From Virgibacillus sp. MSP4-1 (lineage in GTDB: Bacteria > Bacillota > Bacilli > Bacillales > Alkalibacillaceae): a stretch of DNA of 64,000 nt. Below are positions 57,462-64,000 of the stretch, piece by piece (the stretch's first letter is position 1; every line of letters begins with the position of its first letter). Where the stretch lies: NCBI RefSeq assembly GCF_010092505.1, contig NZ_CP048021.1, positions 1,550,001-1,614,000 on the forward strand, written 5' to 3'. Made by a program: the position numbers and the translations under genes. Under the pieces are notes generated by a model. That model worked only from the letters and a program-made list of their open reading frames with translations, ran no database searches and had not been told where the DNA came from.

Positions 57462-57490
57462 GAGCCTCTTCTGAATAATAGAAGAGGCTC
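57462..57490 (-). terminator. Terminator of sdhCAB
   Basis: Perfect GAGCCTCTTC / GAAGAGGCTC stem right after the sdhB stop, with a modest T-rich tail. Confidence 0.8.
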
Positions 57491-57497
57491 AAATCTA

Positions 57498-58262
57498 TTA
57501 GTTGATGTTGTCACTGCCAAAAAAGCTCTTGAATGACTGCAGAGTTGCCTCACGGTTAAGGGCCGCAATGGATGTCGTTAAAGGAATACCTTTAGGACAG
57601 GACTGAACACAGTTTTGGGAGTTCCCGCAGTTGGCCAGTCCTCCATCCCCCATAATCGTTTCCATACGTTCACTCTTGTGAAACTCACCAGTTGGATGGG
57701 AGTTAAACAGGCGAACCTGAGACAACGGTGCAGGACCAATAAAGTTTGAATCACTGTTAACGTTCGGGCAAGCCTCCAGACAAACCCCGCATGTCATACA
57801 CTTGGATAATTCATAGGCCCATTGACGTTTGCTCTCAGCCATGCGTGGCCCAGGTCCTAAGTCATAGGTTCCATCGATAGGAATCCATGCCTTTACCTTC
57901 TTCAGTGAATCAAACATACGACTGCGGTCAACAGCCAAGTCTCTTACAACCGGAAATGTCGTCATTGGTTCCAGACGAATCGGTTGTTCCAATTGATCGA
58001 TTAATGCTGTACAAGCCTGTTGTGGTTTGCCATTAATCACCATGGAACAGGCACCACATACTTCTTCTAAACAGCCCATTTCCCAAAATACCGGTGTTGT
58101 TTTTTCCCCTTCTGCATTGACCGGATTTCGGCGGATTTCCATTAGAGCCGATATTACATTTAAATTTTTTCTATATGGAATACTGAATTTTTCTTCATAT
58201 GGCTTAGAATCGGGGCTATCCTGACGAGATATAATCAAATCAATATTCTTTGTATCACTCAT
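57498..58262 (-). CDS. sdhB: Succinate dehydrogenase iron-sulfur subunit
   Basis: Electron-transfer subunit of complex II. Cluster ligands are visible: the 2Fe-2S cysteines in CLEEVCGACSMVINGKPQQA, the 4Fe-4S in CMTCGVCLEACPN and the 3Fe-4S in CGNSQNCVQSCPKGIP. 254 residues, last gene of sdhCAB. Confidence 0.97.
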   Translation of the reverse strand: MSDTKNIDLIISRQDSPDSKPYEEKFSIPYRKNLNVISALMEIRRNPVNAEGEKTTPVFWEMGCLEEVCGACSMVINGKPQQACTALIDQLEQPIRLEPMTTFPVVRDLAVDRSRMFDSLKKVKAWIPIDGTYDLGPGPRMAESKRQWAYELSKCMTCGVCLEACPNVNSDSNFIGPAPLSQVRLFNSHPTGEFHKSERMETIMGDGGLANCGNSQNCVQSCPKGIPLTTSIAALNREATLQSFKSFFGSDNIN

Positions 58263-58286
58263 GGTTCTCCTCCCCCTAACTTATGC

Positions 58287-60041
58287 TTAATGTTTTTTCG
58301 TATAGTCTCTCTTTCTTGGCTCGATGAAGGAAACATCAACATCTTCATAGTATAAGTCGGGTTGATTGTTTTCCGCATCATATTTTGCCATGGTGGTTTT
58401 CAGGAATTCCTCGTCATTACGCTCAGGAAATTCAGGCTTATAGTGTGCCCCACGGCTTTCATTACGATGATAGGCGCCTTGTGTAATCACTCGGGCCAAC
58501 TGCAGCATGTTCTTAAGCTGTCTGGTAAACATTGCACCCTGATTACTCCAGCGGGAAGTATCATTGATATTAATATTCTCATAGCGTTCCAGCAATTCCT
58601 GAATTTTTTCATCTGTTTCTAATAGTTTTTTATTATCACGAACAACCGTAACATTATCCGTCATCCATTCACCCAGCTCTTTATGAATCTGATAAGCATT
58701 TTCGTTACCGCTGTTCATCCCCATAATTTTTTCAAAGTTCTCTTCTTCTTCTTTTACTTTCTGATCGAAGAACTGAGAAGAAATTTCGTCTGCTGTCTTA
58801 TCCAGACCATCGATGTACTCTACAGCATTTGGTCCGGCAACAAGTCCACCATAAATAGATGACAGCAGAGAATTTGCGCCAAGACGGTTGGCACCATGCT
58901 GGGTAAAGTCACATTCACCTGCAGCAAATACACCAGGGATATTTGTCATTTGGTTGTTGTCAACCCATAGACCGCCCATGGAGTAATGAACAGCAGGAAA
59001 GATCTTCATTGGAACTTTTCTTGGATCGTCACCAACAAACTTCTCATAAATTTCAATGATTCCACCCAGCTTAACATCTAATTCTTTAGGATCTTTATGA
59101 GACAGATCCAGATAAACCATGTTTTCCCCATTAATACCGAGCTTCTGGTTTACACATACATCAAAAATCTCACGGGTAGCAATATCACGAGGAACCAGGT
59201 TCCCATAAGCAGGGTATTTTTCTTCTAAGAAATACCAAGGTTTTCCGTCTTTATATGTCCAGACACGTCCACCTTCACCTCTTGCAGATTCACTCATGAG
59301 TCGTAATTTATCATCACCAGGAATAGCTGTTGGATGAATTTGAATAAACTCTCCATTAGCATAAATTGCACCCTGCTGATATAGAGCAGAAGCAGCTGAA
59401 CCAGTGTTAATAATAGAATTGGTAGATTTGCCAAAGATAATTCCCGGTCCGCCAGTAGCCATAATAACGGCGTCACCTTTGAAGGCCTTTATTTCATGGG
59501 AATGTAAGTCCTGGCCAATTACACCTCGGCTTACGCCTTCATCATCAACCATAGCTGATAAGAATTCCCAATTTTCGTGTTTTGTTACTAAACCATTTAC
59601 TTCATGACGGCGAACCTGCTCATCCAAGGCATATAGCAGCTGCTGACCTGTGGTTGCTCCGGCAAAAGCTGTACGGTGATGCTGAGTTCCACCGAAACGA
59701 CGGAAATCAAGCAATCCTTCTGATGTACGGTTAAACATAACTCCCATACGATCAAACATATGAATAATTCCTGGCGCGGCCTCACACATCGCCTTAACAG
59801 GAGTCTGGTTTGCTAAAAAGTCGCCACCATATACGGTATCGTCAAAATGAATCCAAGGAGAATCGCCTTCCCCCTTTGTATCAACGGCACCATTGATTCC
59901 ACCTTGTGCACATACAGAGTGGGAGCGTTTCACGGGTACAAGTGAAAGGAGGTCAACGTGTACACCAGCTTCTGCTGCCTTTACTGTTGCCATTAGTCCA
60001 GCTAGTCCGCCGCCAACAACAACGATATTACGGTTACTCAT
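58287..60041 (-). CDS. sdhA: Succinate dehydrogenase flavoprotein subunit
   Basis: Catalytic FAD subunit oxidising succinate to fumarate. IVVVGGGLAGLMATVKAAEA is the dinucleotide fold; HSVCAQGGINGA contains the FAD-linked histidine region; HPTAIPGDDKL, RGEGGRVW and HYSMGGLWVD are active-site motifs. 584 residues from an ATG with AGGGAG upstream. 24 bases before sdhB. Confidence 0.97.
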   Translation of the reverse strand: MSNRNIVVVGGGLAGLMATVKAAEAGVHVDLLSLVPVKRSHSVCAQGGINGAVDTKGEGDSPWIHFDDTVYGGDFLANQTPVKAMCEAAPGIIHMFDRMGVMFNRTSEGLLDFRRFGGTQHHRTAFAGATTGQQLLYALDEQVRRHEVNGLVTKHENWEFLSAMVDDEGVSRGVIGQDLHSHEIKAFKGDAVIMATGGPGIIFGKSTNSIINTGSAASALYQQGAIYANGEFIQIHPTAIPGDDKLRLMSESARGEGGRVWTYKDGKPWYFLEEKYPAYGNLVPRDIATREIFDVCVNQKLGINGENMVYLDLSHKDPKELDVKLGGIIEIYEKFVGDDPRKVPMKIFPAVHYSMGGLWVDNNQMTNIPGVFAAGECDFTQHGANRLGANSLLSSIYGGLVAGPNAVEYIDGLDKTADEISSQFFDQKVKEEEENFEKIMGMNSGNENAYQIHKELGEWMTDNVTVVRDNKKLLETDEKIQELLERYENININDTSRWSNQGAMFTRQLKNMLQLARVITQGAYHRNESRGAHYKPEFPERNDEEFLKTTMAKYDAENNQPDLYYEDVDVSFIEPRKRDYTKKH

Positions 60042-60075
60042 AAAATTCACTCCCTGTTCAATAAAGATTCTTTCC

Positions 60076-60690
60076 TTAACTTACGAAAGCAAATAATGTA
60101 CTTACACCAACATAGGATAAAGCTACGAATATTATCATGGTCACGTATGTAACAATACGCTGTGAACGTGGTGTAATGGTAAGTCCCCAGCTTACAAAGA
60201 AGGACCATAAACCATTAGCAAAATGGAATACTGCTGAAATTACACCAATAATATAGAACCAGAACATGAAAGGATGATCCAATATATTTACCATCATGTC
60301 AAAGTTAACTTCGGTACCATAAATCGCATGCGCAATTCTGGTTTCCCAAACATGCCATACAATAAAGATTAAAGTAATAATCCCGGTTATGCGCTGTAAA
60401 TAAAACATCCAGTTACGAAAATATCCATACCTTGATACGTTGTTTTTTGCTGTAAAAGCAATATAAACACCGTAAACCGCATGGAAAATGAGCGGAAGGT
60501 AAATAACGAAAATTTCCAGAACAAGAACAAATGGAAGGTTTCCCATAATTCCAGCTGCTGTATTAAAGGATTCAGGACCCCATCTAGCAAACTGGTTTAC
60601 CATTAAATGCTGTACCAAAAATACACCTATTGGGATAACCCCTAATAATGAATGTAGTCTCCGATTAAAAAACTCGCGATCCTGCGCCAT
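60076..60690 (-). CDS. sdhC: Succinate dehydrogenase cytochrome b558 subunit
   Basis: Membrane anchor binding two haems and menaquinone. Five membrane spans over 204 residues. Haem-ligand histidines of the B. subtilis protein are conserved: His28 (LVQHLMVN), His70 (IFHAVYG), His113 (VWHVWET) and one at about 156 (FHFANGLW). The ATG has GAGGGGGG upstream; a TTG five codons earlier overlaps it. First gene of sdhCAB. Confidence 0.96.
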   Translation of the reverse strand: MAQDREFFNRRLHSLLGVIPIGVFLVQHLMVNQFARWGPESFNTAAGIMGNLPFVLVLEIFVIYLPLIFHAVYGVYIAFTAKNNVSRYGYFRNWMFYLQRITGIITLIFIVWHVWETRIAHAIYGTEVNFDMMVNILDHPFMFWFYIIGVISAVFHFANGLWSFFVSWGLTITPRSQRIVTYVTMIIFVALSYVGVSTLFAFVS

Positions 60691-60826
60691 CTTAACCCCC
60701 CTCAATTGATGAAAGTATTGTTTGGATCAAAAACAGTAAGTAAAGCGCTTTTATTTTTCCAAAAAAAATATATTTTCTGGAAAGTCCCCCTTCTCGCTTT
60801 AAAAAAATCCTTTCATAACATTTAAT

Positions 60827-60855
60827 ATTTTACTCCTACCCGTTCATAGCGTCAA
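60827..60855 (-). promoter_or_regulatory. SigA promoter of sdhCAB
   Basis: Minus-strand TTGACG (60850-60855) and TAAAAT (60827-60832) with a 17-base spacer; start predicted near 60820. Confidence 0.7.
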
Positions 60856-60900
60856 GGAAACTTCTGGGTAAAGTCAAATTTATTCTAATTTTCCAGCAAA

Positions 60901-60955
60901 TTGACCACGTATTAATTGACCTTAATAACCCTGCTGTTAGAAGTTTCACTTTATC
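60901..60955 (-). repeat. Short family B element
   Basis: Minus strand: AAAGTGAAACTTC, then AGGGTTATTAAGGTCAATTA and ATACGTGGTCAA. Both ends match the family, but the central hairpins are missing, as if collapsed to about 55 bp. It lies upstream of the sdhCAB promoter. Confidence 0.55.
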
Positions 60956-61062
60956 TGCCGGTCGGAAATCCTTTCCATAATTGTGATGTTTTTTACGAAA
61001 ATATTAGTATTGCAATATTCTTGAATCCCTATGATAATGAATAATAGAAAGGGATGAGCACA

Positions 61063-61500
61063 GTGGGAAAAGAGAAATCTTTACTTCATAATGAAAGCCT
61101 CAGAGACATCCAAATTCCCGCACTTGGGTTTGAAATGATGAGGCAGCTTACCATACCTGAAGTTTTAGGCGAGGATACCAGTTTTGTACTGTATTATTTG
61201 GGGAAAAAATTAGCCAGACAATATCCATTACAGGAAATAGAGGATATTCAGGTCTTTTTTCATAAAGCAGGTTTTGGTCACCTTAACCTGGTAAAACAAA
61301 AGAAGAAAAAGCTGGAATTTGAATTGAAAGGACCATTAATTGAAGAACGTTTTTCCTATGAGGAGCCTGTTTCCTATCGGTTAGAAGCCGGGTTTATTGC
61401 CCAGCAGCTATCCTTAATTTTTAATGATGAAATGGAGTGTATTGATGAAGAAAACAGACGAAAGAAGCTTATTTCTTTTTATGCTGTTGAAACGATATGA
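61063..61500 (+). CDS. yslB: YslB family protein
   Basis: Conserved Bacillaceae protein (DUF2507) of unknown function found next to sdhCAB. IPALGFEMMRQLTIPEVLGE and FVLYYLGKKLARQYPL match the family opening, a fold related to V4R-type domains. The preferred start is a GTG nine bases after AAAGGG (145 residues); an ATG three codons earlier touches the Shine-Dalgarno. Divergent from sdhC. Confidence 0.87.
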   Translation: MGKEKSLLHNESLRDIQIPALGFEMMRQLTIPEVLGEDTSFVLYYLGKKLARQYPLQEIEDIQVFFHKAGFGHLNLVKQKKKKLEFELKGPLIEERFSYEEPVSYRLEAGFIAQQLSLIFNDEMECIDEENRRKKLISFYAVETI

Positions 61501-61546
61501 AGTGAACCTTCACTAAGTGGGAGTTTTCGTTTGATCATTCCATTAT

Positions 61547-61587
61547 AAAAAGGCTGATTCAAATGTAAGCATTGAATCAGCCTTTTT
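61547..61587. terminator. Bidirectional terminator between yslB and rpsN
   Basis: Perfect 16-base stem AAAAAGGCTGATTCAA / TTGAATCAGCCTTTTT between convergent genes. Confidence 0.92.
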
Positions 61588-61609
61588 CCTTAATAGCACA
61601 CCTGAAGTA

Positions 61610-61879
61610 TTACCAGCTTGCTTTTCTTACACCAGGAACCTGTCCCTTATGAGCATATTCCCGGAAAGCAATACGCGACATACCAAATTTTCTCATATAG
61701 CCTTTAGGACGCCCGGTTACTTCACACCGACGGTTGACACGTGTTGGGGAAGAATCCCTCGGAAGCTTACGCAGTGCCTCATAATCCCCTTTAGCCTTTA
61801 AATCTCTTCTAAGGTCAGCATATTTTTGCACCATTTCTTCCCGTTTCTTTTCCTTAACGATCTTTGATTTTTTAGCCAA
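61610..61879 (-). CDS. rpsN: Zinc-independent 30S ribosomal protein S14
   Basis: Alternative S14 (type of B. subtilis YhzA) used when zinc is scarce. The 89 residues lack the CxxC zinc motifs of the main S14; there is a single cysteine in [18 protein letters not shown]. The body [20 protein letters not shown] is standard. Two Zur-type boxes overlap and flank its promoter, supporting repression under zinc sufficiency. Confidence 0.95.
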   Translation of the reverse strand: MAKKSKIVKEKKREEMVQKYADLRRDLKAKGDYEALRKLPRDSSPTRVNRRCEVTGRPKGYMRKFGMSRIAFREYAHKGQVPGVRKASW

Positions 61880-61974
61880 TCAGGTTACCTCCTTTATATT
61901 TAATCATTATCTGCAGTGAACTCATAAAATCTATTTTTATTTCATATCAATACTTCAAGAAAGAATACTTGTTT

Positions 61975-62003
61975 ATTTTATCGTAATGATTACGATTTGT
62001 AAA
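61975..62003 (-). promoter_or_regulatory. SigA promoter of rpsN
   Basis: Minus-strand TTTACA (61998-62003) and TAAAAT (61975-61980) separated by 17 bases; the spacer is occupied by a Zur-type box. Confidence 0.7.
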
Positions 62004-62020
62004 TAGTAATGATTACATTT
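61978..62020 (-). promoter_or_regulatory. Two Zur boxes controlling rpsN
   Basis: Box 1 (61978-61998) reads AAATCGTAATCATTACGA on the minus strand, an almost exact match to the Bacillus Zur consensus. Box 2 (62001-62020) reads AAATGTAATCATTACTATTT, a close variant directly upstream. Binding would cover the whole promoter. Confidence 0.85.
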
Positions 62021-62053
62021 AAAAGTGCTGCCTGCATGGTTTACCAAGAAAAA

Positions 62054-62075
62054 AGTATCCGATCAAACGGATACT
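62054..62075 (-). terminator. Terminator of uvrC
   Basis: AGTATCCG / CGGATACT stem with six-base loop, then TTTTTTC on the minus strand. Confidence 0.85.
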
Positions 62076-62092
62076 GGAAATAAATTCATACC

Positions 62093-63886
62093 TTATTCTG
62101 GTGTGTCTGCTTCACCCGCCTGCAGTGCATCCAGAATTTTTTCCGCAACCGGGTGAGGTATTCCTAATTTCGTTAACTCCTCAATGTCTGCGTGACTTAT
62201 ATCATCCATAGACTTAAAATGACGGAGCAACAGGCGTTTTCTCTTTTGTCCAACTCCTTCTACTTCATCCAATTTGGATTGGAAAGAGCTCTTTCCCCTT
62301 AATTGTCGGTGGAACGAAATGGCAAATCGATGTACCTCATCCTGAATTCTTTGTATTAAATAAAACGGCTGAGATTTTCGGTCCATATTCACGACTTCAG
62401 GAGGATCTCCATACAACAGCTCGCTCGTACGATGTTTTTCATCCTTGGCAAGCCCGCATAAAGGGATATCCAGGCCAAGCTCATTCTCCAGAACATCGAG
62501 AGCCGCACTCATTTGTCCTTTCCCCCCGTCAATAAGAATTAAATCCGGTAAGGGGAGATTTTCCTTCAGAACCCTTTTATATCTTCTTCTCACCACTTCT
62601 CGCATCGTATCGTAATCGTCAGGTCCCTCTACTTCCTTAATCTTATATTTCCGGTAGTTCTTCTTGCTGGGGCGGCCGTCGATAAAGACAACCATAGCTG
62701 ATACAGGATCTGTCCCCTGGATATTGGAATTATCAAAGGCTTCAATTCGATGGGGAGTTTCTATCTTTAACAGCTCGCCAAGTCCTTCCACCGCCTTAAT
62801 CGTTCTCTCTTCGTCCTGTTCAATTATAGAAAATTTCTCTTTCAGCGCAATTTTGGCATTTTGCATACTTAATTCTACAAGTTCTTTTTTCCTTCCACGC
62901 ATTGGAATTTTCACATGAATCTTCAGCAAATCTTCCAATAATTCTCTATTCGTCCCAAGTGGAACCAGAATTTCTTTAGGTTTTGGATGATTCTGGTGAA
63001 GATAAAAACGGCCAATATAGCTTAAAAAAGTATCCTCAGGGTCGTCAAAAAACGGGAATAAGGCTACGTCCCTCTCGATTAACTTCCCCTGCCGAATAAA
63101 GAATACTTGTATACACATCCATCCCTTATCATAATCATAACCAAAGATGTCCCGGTCCTGCTTATCATTAAGCGTCATCTTCTGCTGCTCCATAACAGCT
63201 TCAATATGCTCAATTAAGTCCCTGTATTCCTTAGCTCTTTCAAATTCAAGGTTTTCTGAGGCTTCCTGCATTTTATTCTGAAGATCCTTTTTAATCTCTC
63301 CATGTCCTCCACCCAGAAACCTGGTTATGCTTCGGACAATTTCTTCATTGGTTTCATCTGATACATGAAATTCACAAGGACCTAAACATTGATGGATGTG
63401 ATAATAAAGGCATACCCGATCCGGCATTTTATTGCATTTTCGTAACGGATAGAGACGATCCAGCAGCTTTTTTGTCTCACGAGCAGCGGAAACGTTTGGA
63501 TAAGGTCCAAAATACTTCCCTTTGTCCTTTTTCACCTGTCGTGTAATGATGAGTCTTGGCTGCTTTTCAGCTGTTATTTTTAGGTAAGGGTAGCTTTTAT
63601 CATCCTTTAAAAGCACATTATACTTGGGATCATATTTTTTAATTAAATTCATTTCAAGGATGAGTGCTTCAATTTCTGATGACGTTACAATATAATCAAA
63701 ATGGTCAATTTCCTGAACAAGCCGTTGGGTTTTCGTGTCATGAGCTCCGGTAAAATAGGATCGAACTCGATTTTTAAGCTTTTTCGATTTGCCGACATAA
63801 ATTACTTCATCATGCTTATTTTTCATTAAATAACACCCTGGCTGATCAGGGAGAACCGCTAATTTATCCTGAATGGCTTTATTCAT
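62093..63886 (-). CDS. uvrC: Excinuclease ABC subunit C
   Basis: Endonuclease that makes both incisions in UvrABC repair. The N-terminal GIY-YIG domain ([20 protein letters not shown]) makes the 3' cut; a UVR domain lies at about 203-238 ([20 protein letters not shown]); the RNase H-like domain ([38 protein letters not shown]) makes the 5' cut; helix-hairpin-helix motifs ([19 protein letters not shown]) close the protein. 597 residues. AGGAG precedes the ATG. The remaining 114 bases to the window end show no gene. Confidence 0.97.
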   Translation of the reverse strand: MNKAIQDKLAVLPDQPGCYLMKNKHDEVIYVGKSKKLKNRVRSYFTGAHDTKTQRLVQEIDHFDYIVTSSEIEALILEMNLIKKYDPKYNVLLKDDKSYPYLKITAEKQPRLIITRQVKKDKGKYFGPYPNVSAARETKKLLDRLYPLRKCNKMPDRVCLYYHIHQCLGPCEFHVSDETNEEIVRSITRFLGGGHGEIKKDLQNKMQEASENLEFERAKEYRDLIEHIEAVMEQQKMTLNDKQDRDIFGYDYDKGWMCIQVFFIRQGKLIERDVALFPFFDDPEDTFLSYIGRFYLHQNHPKPKEILVPLGTNRELLEDLLKIHVKIPMRGRKKELVELSMQNAKIALKEKFSIIEQDEERTIKAVEGLGELLKIETPHRIEAFDNSNIQGTDPVSAMVVFIDGRPSKKNYRKYKIKEVEGPDDYDTMREVVRRRYKRVLKENLPLPDLILIDGGKGQMSAALDVLENELGLDIPLCGLAKDEKHRTSELLYGDPPEVVNMDRKSQPFYLIQRIQDEVHRFAISFHRQLRGKSSFQSKLDEVEGVGQKRKRLLLRHFKSMDDISHADIEELTKLGIPHPVAEKILDALQAGEADTPE

Positions 63887-64000
63887 TTTCTTACACTCCT
63901 AATCAATCACTACAGTTCCTATTATATTCTAATGGGAGATGTTTGAAAAATAACCTACTCATTCATACTCAGGAAGACAAATCAATATGATATAAGAACG

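Larger units (their letters stand above)
60691..61062. other. Divergent region between sdhC and yslB
   Basis: About 370 bases. It contains the sdhCAB promoter (60827-60855), a leader of about 130 bases with AAAGCGCTTT at 60743-60752 (a weak resemblance to a catabolite-response element), a short family B copy (60901-60955) and the yslB promoter zone. No gene is seen. Confidence 0.6.

Noticed and set aside
57418-57492. Extended N-terminus of YsmA
   Set aside because: It would read through the perfect sdhB terminator hairpin, and the GTG at 57417 has an AGGAGG site.
60743-60752. Catabolite-response element in the sdhCAB leader
   Set aside because: AAAGCGCTTT resembles the core of a cre site but the outer TG and CA positions do not fit; kept only as a remark.

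Overview
The window is chromosomal core sequence from an endospore-forming member of the Bacillaceae. It reads as a moderately low-GC, probably halotolerant or alkaliphilic relative of Halobacillus, Virgibacillus or Oceanobacillus; that placement is inference from acidic proteins, an RNase E/G gene that B. subtilis lacks, and the repeat types. Almost every gene has a counterpart in the B. subtilis block running from safA to uvrC, in nearly the same order and mostly on the minus strand. Sporulation and spore genes include safA, spo0B, spoIVFA/FB, spoIIB, spoVID, ysxE, lonB, gerM, gerE and a probable sda.

Reading the + coordinates from left to right: spore coat gene safA and the start of a second gene; pheA-pheB; obg-spo0B; the ribosomal operon rplU-prp-rpmA; an RNase E/G gene; spoIVFA-spoIVFB; a plus-strand glnK-amtB ammonium operon with its own promoter and a TnrA/GlnR-type box; asnB; mreBCD-minCD; radC-maf; spoIIB; an ISL3-family insertion sequence inside a tandem repeat; a membrane diguanylate cyclase; folC-valS with a T-box leader; ysxE-spoVID; hemAXCDBL; ysxC-lonA and lonB; clpX; tig; ysoA; a sda-like small gene; an AbiGi-like gene; a lipoprotein; a secreted subtilase; two tRNAs (Arg-UCU, Gly-UCC); ysnB-rdgB-rph-gerM; murI; ysmB; gerE; ysmA; sdhCAB; yslB; a Zur-type-regulated zinc-free S14; and uvrC.

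The genes are conventional. The unusual part is the repetitive DNA between them. I see four kinds: (A) a regularly spaced array of palindromes built on TTGGCCTTCAT...ATGAAGG at 31203-31656 with a period near 52 bp, and a degenerate second cluster at 43809-43976; (B) a structured element starting AAAGTGARACTTC and ending near ATTACGGCCAGTTAATACGCG, at 11129, 20250 (tandem), 48603, 51744 and 60901; (C) a GC-rich element with GCGGAGGCGAGCGGTTAGG and a long inverted repeat at about 1430, 31000, 43637 and 56437; (D) an ISL3-family element, complete with inverted ends and an 8-bp target duplication, inserted into a copy of B. These are the best candidates for something undescribed.

Start codons were set from Shine-Dalgarno spacing, which shortens many open frames; several genes appear to begin with TTG or GTG. 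Identifications rest on recognised motifs and conserved gene order. No database search was run.
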